DNA of 64,000 nucleotides from Pseudomonas sp. TNT3 (GTDB taxonomy: Bacteria > Pseudomonadota > Gammaproteobacteria > Pseudomonadales > Pseudomonadaceae). Under the pieces are notes generated by a model that searched no databases, was not told the origin of the DNA, and was given only the letters and a program-made list of their open reading frames with translations. Position 1 is the stretch's first letter. Each line of letters starts with the position of its first letter. The translations under genes were made by a program, and so were the position numbers. This document shows, one piece after another, positions 1 to 8,563 of this stretch. Location of the stretch: contig NZ_WFGV02000014.1 of assembly GCF_010095445.2 (NCBI RefSeq), positions 1 to 64,000 on the forward strand, given 5' to 3'.

Positions 1-440
1 AAGGTGGCGCCGAGATTGCGCAGGGTCGAGTACGTGCCGCCCTGCCCGCTCGGGTCCTGATCCCGGGCCAGACGTGAACGGCTGACGCCGGCACTGGCAT
101 CCAGGGTCGGCATGCGCTCGGCATCGGCAGCATAAGCGGCGGCGCTGGCCTGGTGGGCGCGGGCGTCGGCGATCTGCATGTCAGGGCTGTCTTGCAGCGC
201 TTCACGGATCAGGCCGTCCAGCTGCGGATCACCCAGGCTTTTCCACCAGTCGCTTTTCGGCCAGGCCGCCGGTGTCAGGGTAACGCCGCTCAGGGATTGG
301 CCAGCCTTGAGGGTTTTCGCATCGAGGCTTTTGCCCTCGGTGGTCAGGCCGCTGTAGCTGGCGCAACCGGCCAGAGTCATGGCGGCGAACACTAAACCCA
401 GATGCAGGCCCAGACCGGTACGCAAGGTTTTGCTGCTCAT
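1..440 (-). CDS. RND efflux outer-membrane lipoprotein, N-terminal part (cut by window edge)
   Basis: The reading frame starts at the ATG at 440 and runs off the left edge, giving about 146 residues. It opens with a signal sequence and a lipobox-like LAGC (Cys at about residue 25). Next comes the linker and start of the helical barrel typical of OprM/NodT-family outer-membrane factors (SDWWKSLGDPQLDGLIREAL, then IADARAHQA). These proteins form the outer-membrane exit duct of RND or MFS tripartite efflux pumps. The ATG overlaps the stop of the upstream MarR gene by four bases (ATGA), so the two are translationally coupled and the regulator heads the operon. The pump and membrane-fusion genes would lie further left. 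Substrate cannot be told. Confidence 0.85.
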   Translation of the reverse strand, partial: MSSKTLRTGLGLHLGLVFAAMTLAGCASYSGLTTEGKSLDAKTLKAGQSLSGVTLTPAAWPKSDWWKSLGDPQLDGLIREALQDSPDMQIADARAHQASAAAYAADAERMPTLDASAGVSRSRLARDQDPSGQGGTYSTLRNLGAT

Positions 441-910
441 TTGTCACCAACCCGCAGCAAGGTGATCGAGTCACCGGCTGCCACCAGGATTTTCTTCAGG
501 ATCTGCTCCAGGGTGGCCAGCTCGTCCGGCGTAATAGCGCCGGCCAGCTCGTTCATGGCTTCAGCGCCGATATGTGGCAGGCGGTCGGCAAGGTGCTGAC
601 CTTCTTCAGTCAACACCAATTGCACCTGGCGGCGATCCGCTTCTGAACGTTGGCGAGCGAGGAAACCTTTCTGTTCCAGACGATCGAGCATGCGCGTCAT
701 CGAACCGCTGTCCAGGGACAGGTGGCGGCACAGCTCGGCCGGGGTATCGACGCCGAACTGGGCCATGATGATCAGCACCTTGAACTGCGCGGCAGTGATG
801 CCGTGAGGTTCCATGTGGGTGTCGATGATCCGGTCCTTGAGCAGCGCGGCGCGCCCGAGCAGGAGCCCGAGGTGGCAATTCTTGAAGTCGTCCGGGGTGA
901 AATGTTTCAT
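437..910 (-). CDS. MarR-family transcriptional regulator of efflux operon
   Basis: 157 residues with a complete MarR winged helix-turn-helix: recognition region LCRHLSLDSGSMTRMLDRLE (about 62-81) followed by the wing with RSEADRRQVQLVLTEEG. It is the first gene of an operon with an efflux outer-membrane lipoprotein (4-base overlap), the usual arrangement for a ligand-responsive repressor of its own drug-efflux operon. Two identical 12-bp palindromes lie 17-60 bases upstream of the start and are good operator candidates. The inducing ligand cannot be read from the sequence. Confidence 0.9.
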   Translation of the reverse strand: MKHFTPDDFKNCHLGLLLGRAALLKDRIIDTHMEPHGITAAQFKVLIIMAQFGVDTPAELCRHLSLDSGSMTRMLDRLEQKGFLARQRSEADRRQVQLVLTEEGQHLADRLPHIGAEAMNELAGAITPDELATLEQILKKILVAAGDSITLLRVGDK

Positions 911-925
911 CTGTCCACCAATTAG

Positions 926-970
926 CTGCCTAGGCAGAGAATGTATGTCGAGATGTTACTGCCTAGGCAG
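926..970. promoter_or_regulatory. Twin palindromic operator CTGCCTAGGCAG upstream of marR-efflux operon
   Basis: A perfect 12-bp palindrome, CTGCCTAGGCAG, occurs at 926-937 and again at 959-970, 33 bp centre to centre (about three helical turns). Both lie in the short region in front of the MarR gene, where the promoter of the operon must be. Symmetry, duplication and position fit binding of two MarR dimers on one face of the DNA. Binding itself is inferred. Confidence 0.7.
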
Positions 971-1048
971 CGAATGTCAACGCAATAGTTAGGATGCTTG
1001 GTATTAGGTTGATAAACGGTGCCTGATTTTGCGCTGAGCGGTCTGACG

Positions 1049-1115
1049 CCATCGCGGGCAAGCCCGCTCCCACAGGGATTACCTTGACCTGTGGGAGCGG
1101 GCTTGCCCGCGATGG
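1049..1115. repeat. REPIN: inverted pair of REP arms
   Basis: Arms of the type TCGCGGGCAAGCCCGCTCC and the reverse complement, about 27 bp each, face each other across a short spacer. The pair lies between the MarR promoter and the 3' end of tamB. The same family recurs at 27464 and, in part, at 30973 and 32957. Confidence 0.85.
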
Positions 1116-1146
1116 GGACGACGCGATTTTCGAATGGAAAGCAGGC

Positions 1147-4100
1147 CTAGAAATCCCGCTTGTAGAAGATATCCAGCGAACTGGCGACGCCGCCCGCGGC
1201 TTCCAGATACACCTTCTTGCTCAGCTTGTAGCGCAGCGCAATGGTGTTGGCCGGCTCGAACACCCCCACCCCATAACGCAAGCTGAGTTTTTCCGAGATG
1301 TTGCCGCTGGCCACCACGGAGGTTTCATTGCCGCTGCCCTCGGTGTCGAGCTGGAAATCCTGGATGCCCAGGTTCTTCGCCAACCCGCTGGTCACACCCG
1401 AACTACCCATCAACCCCAAACCGAGGGCGGCCTGGGCGAGCATGTTGTTGTCTTCGCCGTTGGTGCTCAACGGACGGCCCAGCACCAGATAGGACAACGC
1501 CTGTTCCTGGCTCATGGCCGGTTCGGAGAAGATTTGCGTGGTCGGCTGCTCGGCGCTGCCGCTCAGGCGAATCCCGGCGATGATGTCATCGGTCTGGCGA
1601 ATCGCTTCGATGTCCAGGTACGGTTGATCGATAGGACCGGCAAACAGCAAGCGCGCCCGGCGCACCGTCAAACGCTGACCGTAGGCACGGTAACGGCCGT
1701 CGTTGAGCCAGAGTTCGCCACGGGTGTCCATGTTGTCGCCGATGTGCACATGGCCTTGCAGGTTGGCCGTCAGTCCAAATCCGGCAAAGCTCAGTTTGTC
1801 CTCACCCACGACCACGTCGATGTCCATTTTCATGGCAATCGGCGGTTTCCCTTCTTCGGTTTGCTGCCCGACAATGACCGTGTCGTTGGAGACCTTGACC
1901 GTCGATGGCGGCAGTTCGCGCACGGTGATGTCGCCTTTGGGCACCAGTACCTTGCCGGCAATCGCCAGTTCATCGTCCTTCATCGAGATCTTCAGGTCCG
2001 GCGCCACTTCCAGCTTGGCGTAGGGTTCGACGGTCACCGGCAGTTGAGAGCCTTTGAGTGCCAGGTCCACCACCAGCGCCTGGCCCCACGCGATGTTGCC
2101 GTTCAGGCTGCCCTGCCCGGCCTTGCCGCTTTTCCAGCCACCGTTCACTTGCACGGTTTCGCCGGCGATGACGGCTTGCAGCTGCAACGCCTGAATCTCC
2201 ATCGGCAGTTCCGGCCCGGACACTTCGCCATTGCTCAGCAGCAGATTGCCGTTGACCAGTGGCGCCATCAGCGTGCCTGCGATGGTCCCGCTACCATTCA
2301 GACGCCCCGTGAGTTTCTCGACCAAGGGCAAAAACGGTCGAGCCACGGACAAATCCAGACCATTCAGGCGGAAGTTGCCACTGAGCGGTTTGTTCGCCGG
2401 AATTGGATTGATCTGCGCCTGTACCCGCAATTCACCCAGCTTCTGACCGACGAAGTTGAGGTCGGTGTCGATGCGTTTTGGCGTGAGTTTGCTGGTGAGC
2501 AGCAAGGTCTGGTACGGGAAGTCCAGCCACTGGTCCTTCTCGCGCACACGCAGCGTGCCGCCGCTGGCATCAAGGGTGATCTGACCGTTCGGGCCGCTGG
2601 CAGGCAGGTCCAGTTGCAGGTCGGCGTTGAGCCGGCCTTTCCACGCAAAATCTTTCGGCAACCATTGAGCCAGGCTGTCGATCGGGAATTGCTTGAGGTG
2701 GTATCGCAGCTTCGGTTCCGGCATCAAGCGCTGGTCTTCACCGCACAAGCTGGCTTGGCCTGACATCCAGCAATGGGCGCCGAAATTGATTTTGCCATCG
2801 GCCAATCGCTCAAGCTTTGCCGGACCTTGCAGCTTCCAGTCCTGTCCGCCGGCCTGAATGTCTCCCCTGGCCAGGCGTCCACGCCAATTGCCTTTGTCCA
2901 GTGCGCCATCGAGGCCGAGCGCGAGTTTGAGCTGCGGCCCTTGCAAATCGAGGCTGAGCTTCTGGTTTTTGATATCGCCCTGGCCGCTGGCAGTCAACGT
3001 GCCCAACGAGGTATCGCCGGCTTGTATGCCACTGCCCTTCAGGTCAATTTTCGCCCGCTGTGCGCTGTCCAGCGTTGCGTCCAGATTGAGGCTTTGCAGG
3101 CGATTGTCCTGGAATGCCAGTTGGGTGCCTTGCAATCCGAGCTTGCCCTGGGGCGCCTTGAGCGTGCCGGCAACGTCGACCCGGCCATTGAGCTGGCCAC
3201 GCAGTTGCGGCCACAGCTGGGCAAGACGCGGCATCTTGATATCGATCTGGCCGGCGAGTTTCTGATGCAGGCTGCCCTTGCCGTTGATGCTGTTGTCACC
3301 CAGGCGCACTTGCAGCGCGTTGAGGTTCCATTGCTCACCGCCGCCATCAGCCTTGGCCTGGATCACCGCCGGTTGCCCACGCAGTTTGCCCTTGAGGTCG
3401 AGATCCGCGTTCAGGCTGAGCTTTTCATTTTTCATTTCACCGGTGCTGCGCAACGGGCCGGCCAGGGTGCCTGGCAACTCCGCGACCCAATACGCCGGGT
3501 TGATCGCCGACAGGTCCAGCGCCGTGTCCCAGGCGATGCCATCGGCGAATTGCAGGTTCAGGTGACCTTCGGCCTTGCCCTGCCCGGCTTCGAGTTGAAT
3601 CTGCTGCAGGTAGATTTTCGTCAGGTCGCCTGCGAACGGACTGCTCAAGCTGAATGCGCCTGCCGGACCATCCAGTGCGGCCTTGAAGTGGCCCAGGTAT
3701 TTACCGTCGGTATAGGACACTTCGCCAGTGAAGCTGCGCAATGCGACTTCCGGCTCATCGATCAGCGGATAGAGACGATGCCAGGGGAAATCCACCCAGT
3801 CGACGGTCGCTTCGGCGCTCAGGCCTTTGCTCCAGTCGAGGTTGCCGGTGAGCTTGAGGCTTTGCTTGTCATTGGCGGTCAGATCCAGGCCAGCGATCTG
3901 CGCGCCATTCGCGTCGACCTTGCCCTGGAGCAACAACGCGACCGGGCCTTTCTCGGCCGGCAGGTTGGCTTTACCGAGCAACTGGTAACCGTTTTTCAAG
4001 TCGCCGGTGCCCGTGAGCTCCAATTGATTGAGTTGAAGGGTATCCGGCAGATCGGCACTGGGTTTGAAGCCGTCCGCGGTGATCCGAACCTTCGCGGGCA

Positions 4101-4821
4101 GGTTTTCCACCAACGGCTGCAACTCGCCGGTCAACTGCCCGTTGAGGTAACCGCTGCTGTCGGCCTTGAGGTTCAGGGTCTTCAGCAAATCGCCGTCGAC
4201 GTTCAGGGCCAGCGCCCAAGGCCCGGTGCCGGGTGCCGGCAGTGTCAGCGTGCCTTCGGCCTTGAGCGGCCAGTTGCCCGTCGGTTGCAGCAGGCCGGAC
4301 AGGTTCAGGCTGAGCTCGTCGCGCTGCAACTTTACCGAATCGATCTGTAGTCCTTGCGCGGTCCAGTGCGCCGCCAGTTGCAAGCCCTTGAGTTCTTCGC
4401 TGCCGTTGAACAGCAGGCTGCCGACCTTTACGTCACCCAGTTCGATGGCCAACGGCAGGCTCAAATCCGGAAGACTGATCGGCCCGCTGCTGGCTTCATC
4501 GGTGCCGGGTGGAAATTGCAGGCTGACCTGATCGGCTTGCAACTGGTCAATGCACAGGGTTCGGCGCAACAGGCATGAGGGCGACCAGGCGAAAATCGCT
4601 TTGCTCAACTCGACCCGACTGGTGTCCTGCTGCCAAACGAGATGGTCGGCGCTCCACTGCCCGCCCAGGCGACCCTGGAAATTGTCCACGGTCAGGCCCG
4701 GTACGAAACCCAGCGCCCAACGACTGCCCGCCGCCGTACCGAGCACCGTGGCCAGCGCCAGAACGACCAGCATCAGCAGGGTCAGAATGGCGAGCAGCGT
4801 TATTTTCAAACCACGATTCAA
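1147..4821 (-). CDS. tamB: Translocation and assembly module subunit TamB
   Basis: 1224 residues, in the size range of TamB/YtfN. An N-terminal inner-membrane anchor (about residues 7-27, rich in Leu/Val/Ala) is followed by a very long beta-rich region of repeated short strands. The C-terminal DUF490 domain ends in alternating strands (YKLSKKVYLEAAGGVASSLDIFYKRDF). TamB spans the periplasm and works with TamA in inserting autotransporters and in lipid transport between membranes. The gene follows tamA with a four-base overlap and begins with TTG at 4821, so it depends on translational coupling. The family and the operon partner make the call secure. Confidence 0.95.
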   Translation of the reverse strand: MNRGLKITLLAILTLLMLVVLALATVLGTAAGSRWALGFVPGLTVDNFQGRLGGQWSADHLVWQQDTSRVELSKAIFAWSPSCLLRRTLCIDQLQADQVSLQFPPGTDEASSGPISLPDLSLPLAIELGDVKVGSLLFNGSEELKGLQLAAHWTAQGLQIDSVKLQRDELSLNLSGLLQPTGNWPLKAEGTLTLPAPGTGPWALALNVDGDLLKTLNLKADSSGYLNGQLTGELQPLVENLPAKVRITADGFKPSADLPDTLQLNQLELTGTGDLKNGYQLLGKANLPAEKGPVALLLQGKVDANGAQIAGLDLTANDKQSLKLTGNLDWSKGLSAEATVDWVDFPWHRLYPLIDEPEVALRSFTGEVSYTDGKYLGHFKAALDGPAGAFSLSSPFAGDLTKIYLQQIQLEAGQGKAEGHLNLQFADGIAWDTALDLSAINPAYWVAELPGTLAGPLRSTGEMKNEKLSLNADLDLKGKLRGQPAVIQAKADGGGEQWNLNALQVRLGDNSINGKGSLHQKLAGQIDIKMPRLAQLWPQLRGQLNGRVDVAGTLKAPQGKLGLQGTQLAFQDNRLQSLNLDATLDSAQRAKIDLKGSGIQAGDTSLGTLTASGQGDIKNQKLSLDLQGPQLKLALGLDGALDKGNWRGRLARGDIQAGGQDWKLQGPAKLERLADGKINFGAHCWMSGQASLCGEDQRLMPEPKLRYHLKQFPIDSLAQWLPKDFAWKGRLNADLQLDLPASGPNGQITLDASGGTLRVREKDQWLDFPYQTLLLTSKLTPKRIDTDLNFVGQKLGELRVQAQINPIPANKPLSGNFRLNGLDLSVARPFLPLVEKLTGRLNGSGTIAGTLMAPLVNGNLLLSNGEVSGPELPMEIQALQLQAVIAGETVQVNGGWKSGKAGQGSLNGNIAWGQALVVDLALKGSQLPVTVEPYAKLEVAPDLKISMKDDELAIAGKVLVPKGDITVRELPPSTVKVSNDTVIVGQQTEEGKPPIAMKMDIDVVVGEDKLSFAGFGLTANLQGHVHIGDNMDTRGELWLNDGRYRAYGQRLTVRRARLLFAGPIDQPYLDIEAIRQTDDIIAGIRLSGSAEQPTTQIFSEPAMSQEQALSYLVLGRPLSTNGEDNNMLAQAALGLGLMGSSGVTSGLAKNLGIQDFQLDTEGSGNETSVVASGNISEKLSLRYGVGVFEPANTIALRYKLSKKVYLEAAGGVASSLDIFYKRDF

Positions 4822-6545
4822 AGCTCAGGCCCCATGGAAAAGTGCAGTCGGATGCCGCCGGGGTCGTCCAGCGCGTGGGCCAGGTCGAGGCGGATCGGCC
4901 CTACCGGCGAGACCCAGCGCACGCCGATACCGACGCCGGTCTTGAGGCTCGGCAGTTCAAGGTTGTTGAAAGAGTTGCCTTGGTCGACGAAGGTCGCGAC
5001 CCGCCATTTTTCGGCGACGGAATATTGGTATTCGGCGCTGGCACTGACCATGTAACGGCCACCGATGCGATCGCCTTCGGAGTTTTCCGGGGACAGACTC
5101 TGATAGTCGTAACCGCGCACGCTCTGATCGCCACCGGCGAAAAAGCGCAGTGACGGCGGAATCGATTTATAGCCATTGGTGGCGCTGCCGCCGACCTGCA
5201 CCCGGCCGAGGAACCGGTGTTTGTCGAACACGGTGGTCAGGCCTTTGACCAGCGCGGTGCCATATAGGAGGTTGTTGTCGGACCCCAACCCTTCCTTGGC
5301 CACTTTGCTCTCGAACTGCAGGCGATAACCATTGTGCGGATCGATGCGGTTGTCGCTTTTCAGGTACGAATAACTGATACCGGGCATGAGCAAGGTGCTG
5401 AGTCCCGAGTCATCGCCCAGACGGTATTCCTCGCGTTGCCACTTGAGCGATACCACCCGCTGCCAACCGCTGGGCAACTTGCTGTGCCACTCAGGACCAA
5501 TTGTCAGCAGTTTGCTGAGGGAGTCCTTGTCGGCAATTTCTTCGCTCTGGTAGCCACCGGCGAAACGCAGTTTGTCGGTGAGCGGCGGGTCCAGGGGAAT
5601 GTCGTAGAAGATCCCGACGTTCTGCCGGGGCGCCGAGATTTCGGTCTCCCAGCCATAACTATGCCCTTGGGGATTGACCCAGTGGCGGGTCCAGTTGGCC
5701 TTGACCCGTGGACCGACGTCAGTGGAGTAGCCGAGGCCCAGGCCCATGGTCCGCGGCTTGCGAGTGTCGAGTTTGACGTCCACCGGGATCACATTGTTCT
5801 TGGATGCGGTGGGTGCCGCATCGACCCGGACGCTTTCGAAATAGCCGCTCGACTGCATGGCCTGGTTGAGTTCGGCGATCAGTTCGGAGTCGTAAGGCGC
5901 GCCTTCCTTGAACGGCACCATGCGCTTGAGCAAGTCTTCATCGAACGGCGTGTCGCCCTCGAAACTGACCTTGCCCAGCGAATAACGCGGGCCGCTTTCG
6001 TAGACCAGATCGATGTCTGCCACCCCGGCTCGCGGGTCGACCGATAACGTCTGGTGCGAGAAGTGACCACTGAAAAAACCGTAGCGCGAAGCCTGGTTCT
6101 GGATCAGTCGTTTGGCGTCTTCGTAGTGCCCATGATTGAGCACCGCGCCGGTTTTCAGCGCAGCACTCTTGGGCACCCGAAAGGATTTGAGCGAAGCGGC
6201 AGGCCCCTCGACACGCACCGTGACGTTGCGCAGATGGATCGGCTCGCCGGGGTCGATCGTGAGAATCAGGCGCGGCGACTTGCCGCCCTGCACGTCCGAT
6301 TCGATCTGGGGCTGGTAATAACCCAAGGCCTGGGCAGCCTTGCGCGCCTGTTCCTCGGCACCGCGACTGAAGCGCAGCAAGGCTTCCTCGTCGCGATCGC
6401 CGAGGCTGCCGATATAGCCCTCTATATTGGCGTTCAGTTCATCGTTGGACGGTTTGATCCGCACATCCAATTCACTTTGCGCCAGCGCCGCGCAGCTGGA
6501 TAACAGCATCAGCACGCCGCTGGTAATTCTTCCTGGAAACTTCAT
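4818..6545 (-). CDS. tamA: Autotransporter assembly outer-membrane protein TamA (Omp85 family)
   Basis: About 575 residues from the ATG at 6545, which begins a signal peptide (MKFPGRITSGVLMLLSSC then AALAQ). An in-frame GTG at 6563 would add six residues before it and has no better ribosome site. The N-terminal half holds POTRA domains (for example GKVSFEGDTPFDEDLLKRM). The C-terminal half is the 16-strand Omp85 barrel, with RFFAGGDQSVRGYDYQSLSP matching the conserved loop-6 VRGY region. It works with TamB, encoded immediately downstream. Confidence 0.95.
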   Translation of the reverse strand: MKFPGRITSGVLMLLSSCAALAQSELDVRIKPSNDELNANIEGYIGSLGDRDEEALLRFSRGAEEQARKAAQALGYYQPQIESDVQGGKSPRLILTIDPGEPIHLRNVTVRVEGPAASLKSFRVPKSAALKTGAVLNHGHYEDAKRLIQNQASRYGFFSGHFSHQTLSVDPRAGVADIDLVYESGPRYSLGKVSFEGDTPFDEDLLKRMVPFKEGAPYDSELIAELNQAMQSSGYFESVRVDAAPTASKNNVIPVDVKLDTRKPRTMGLGLGYSTDVGPRVKANWTRHWVNPQGHSYGWETEISAPRQNVGIFYDIPLDPPLTDKLRFAGGYQSEEIADKDSLSKLLTIGPEWHSKLPSGWQRVVSLKWQREEYRLGDDSGLSTLLMPGISYSYLKSDNRIDPHNGYRLQFESKVAKEGLGSDNNLLYGTALVKGLTTVFDKHRFLGRVQVGGSATNGYKSIPPSLRFFAGGDQSVRGYDYQSLSPENSEGDRIGGRYMVSASAEYQYSVAEKWRVATFVDQGNSFNNLELPSLKTGVGIGVRWVSPVGPIRLDLAHALDDPGGIRLHFSMGPEL

Positions 6546-6610
6546 AGGCGCGGATGCTATCACGAGCTTGGGAGCGTGATAGAGCCTTGGGTGCGCGGAA
6601 AGTTCGACCT

Positions 6611-7261
6611 TTATGCGGTGGCGGTTTGCAGCACCTGCGGATTGGCGTGAAAAAACACGTGTTCGCGTACCGGCCCTACGGCCACTTCGCCGATTTCTTC
6701 ATAACCCTGGCGTTTGTAGAACTCAAGGTAACGAGGATTGCCGGTGTCGAGGACCACACCCTGGGAATGCTCATCGACCGCGCACCAGTTGTGCACCGCT
6801 TGCAGCAGCTGTTCGCCGAAGTGCTTGCCTTGAAACTGCGGATGAATCCCCAGTAACGGCAGCAGGTGAACCGAGTCGGACGGCACGCAGGCCATGACTG
6901 CATCGTGGTATTCCAGATAACGACGGGTGCAGCGGAAACCGGTGCTGAGCACCATGCGCAGACGCCAGGCCCAGCTCTCCGTGATGCCCAGGCGACGTTG
7001 CGGCGGCGCGATCAGGGCAATGCCGATCAACCGGTCATTGACCAACAGGCCGATGGCCGGCAGGTCTTGAAGGAAATGCTGCTTGACCAGCTCACGCACC
7101 GTGGCGCGCACGCGCTGCTCATAGCCGGGACGCTCCGCTTCGAACAGATAGCTGAACGTTGGCTCATGTCGATAGGCCTGGTACAGCAACGAACGGGCTT
7201 CACGGGAATAGCCACTGTCGAGCATGTGGATATCGGCAATGGCGGTCGAGGTTTCGGGCAT
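6611..7261 (-). CDS. GNAT-family N-acetyltransferase
   Basis: 216 residues from the ATG at 7261, chosen because GGGGAG lies ten bases upstream; an upstream in-frame start at 7291 lacks this. The order is that of a GNAT fold: N-terminal helices, a central strand (HLLPLLGIHPQFQGKHFGEQLL) carrying the acetyl-CoA pyrophosphate loop QGKHFG in a slightly degenerate form, then a C-terminal GNPRYLEFYKRQGYEEIGE motif B. The substrate is unknown. It stands alone between tamA and a repeat, without an operon partner. Confidence 0.85.
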   Translation of the reverse strand: MPETSTAIADIHMLDSGYSREARSLLYQAYRHEPTFSYLFEAERPGYEQRVRATVRELVKQHFLQDLPAIGLLVNDRLIGIALIAPPQRRLGITESWAWRLRMVLSTGFRCTRRYLEYHDAVMACVPSDSVHLLPLLGIHPQFQGKHFGEQLLQAVHNWCAVDEHSQGVVLDTGNPRYLEFYKRQGYEEIGEVAVGPVREHVFFHANPQVLQTATA

Positions 7262-7432
7262 AACGGTCAATCTCCCCAGGGCGCCGCTCAAAATGGTGGC
7301 GCTCTTGTTATTACGAGCCTACATGGGTAGGCACAGTTCCTTGCTGACTGAAATCAGTGTCGACACGGGGCTGACATCGCTAGTAGTTATAGTCCAGGTT
7401 CTGGCGCGGTACTCAGAACCTGTAGACCTCCT

Positions 7433-7549
7433 GTAGGAGCAAAGCTTGTTCCGGGCAGCGTTCCGACGATAGCGCTGGGTCAGCGGCATCAACGGGATCT
7501 GACACACCGCGATCGTCGGAACGCCGCCCGGAACAAGCTTTGCTCCTAC
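7433..7549. repeat. Long inverted repeat (REPIN, GTAGGAGCAAAGCTTG type)
   Basis: Outer arms GTAGGAGCAAAGCTTGTTCC and the reverse complement are followed inward by a second matching pair, CGTTCCGACGAT and ATCGTCGGAACG, so most of this 117-bp element can fold into one hairpin. It sits in the 334-bp gap between the acetyltransferase and xthA. The rest of the gap (7262-7432) shows nothing I can name beyond likely promoter sequence. Confidence 0.8.
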
Positions 7550-7595
7550 GGGCGGAAGTCGGCTAGCATCGCCCTTTTTGCCAGGACTGCCGACC

Positions 7596-8408
7596 ATGAA
7601 GATCGTCTCCTTCAACATCAACGGGCTGCGTGCTCGCCCGCATCAGCTGGCGGCGCTGATAGAAAAGCATCAGCCCGATGTGATCGGACTGCAGGAAACC
7701 AAGGTGCACGACGACCAGTTCCCGCTCGCCGAGGTTCAAGCGCTGGGCTACCACGTGTATTTCCACGGTCAAAAAGGTCATTACGGCGTCGCCCTGCTCT
7801 CGCGCAAGGAACCCCTGGAACTGCACAAAGGTTTCACGACCGATGACGAAGACGCACAGCGTCGCTTCATCTGGGGCAAGTTCGCCGACGAAAATGGCGT
7901 ACCGGTGACCATCATGAACGGTTACTTCCCACAGGGCGAAAGCCGCGATCACCCGACCAAATTCCCAGCCAAGGAACGCTTCTACAACGACTTGCAGCAA
8001 TTGCTGGAAAGCCAGTTCAGCAACGACCAGCCAGTCGTGGTGATGGGCGACGTCAATATTTCTCCGGAAGATTGCGACATCGGCATCGGCCCGGACAACA
8101 TGAAGCGCTGGCTGAAAACCGGCAAATGCAGCTTCCTGCCCGAAGAGCGCGAGTGGATGGCGCGCCTGAAGAACTGGGGTCTGGTGGACAGCTTCCGGCA
8201 CCTGAACCCGGACGTGGCCGACCGTTTCAGCTGGTTCGACTACCGCAGTCGCGGGTTTGAAGACGAGCCCAAGCGCGGGCTGCGTATCGACTTGATCATG
8301 GCGTCCCATGGTTTGCTGCCACGGGTCAAGGATGCGGGCGTGGATTACGAACTGCGCGGGATGGAGAAACCCTCGGACCATGCGCCGATCTGGCTGGAAT
8401 TGAGCTAA
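7596..8408 (+). CDS. xthA: Exodeoxyribonuclease III
   Basis: 270 residues from the ATG at 7596 ([15 protein letters not shown]), the usual N-terminus of the family; an in-frame TTG at 7578 is an unlikely start. Signature motifs of the exonuclease III/AP endonuclease fold are present: [17 protein letters not shown] (catalytic Glu), GDVNISPED (Asp/Asn pair), and the terminal [10 protein letters not shown] with catalytic Asp-His. The enzyme removes mononucleotides 3' to 5' and cuts at abasic sites in base-excision repair. Confidence 0.96.
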   Translation: MKIVSFNINGLRARPHQLAALIEKHQPDVIGLQETKVHDDQFPLAEVQALGYHVYFHGQKGHYGVALLSRKEPLELHKGFTTDDEDAQRRFIWGKFADENGVPVTIMNGYFPQGESRDHPTKFPAKERFYNDLQQLLESQFSNDQPVVVMGDVNISPEDCDIGIGPDNMKRWLKTGKCSFLPEEREWMARLKNWGLVDSFRHLNPDVADRFSWFDYRSRGFEDEPKRGLRIDLIMASHGLLPRVKDAGVDYELRGMEKPSDHAPIWLELS

Positions 8409-8413
8409 AAAAG

Positions 8414-8493
8414 CAAAAGATCGCAGCGTGCCGTGTAGTGGTTCAGTTTTTTTAAACCATCCTGTAGGAGCTGCGGCACGCTGCGATCTTTTG
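8414..8493. repeat. Inverted repeat (REPIN, AAAAGATCGCAGCGTGCCG type)
   Basis: Arms CAAAAGATCGCAGCGTGCCG (8414-8433) and the exact reverse complement (8474-8493), 20 bp each. The repeat begins six bases after the xthA stop and could also act as its transcription terminator. A related element lies at 48996. Confidence 0.8.
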
Positions 8494-8563
8494 ATCTGTC
8501 ATCTTTGTGAAACCCTACTGACTTAATCTCCCGGCACCTCCTTTGGCTTATTAGGGTGCCGGC

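Noticed and set aside
1084..4350. Long plus-strand open frames (559 and 525 codons) opposite tamB
   Set aside because: They mirror the codon bias of tamB, have low-complexity Gln/His/Arg-rich products, no ribosome sites and no recognisable domains.
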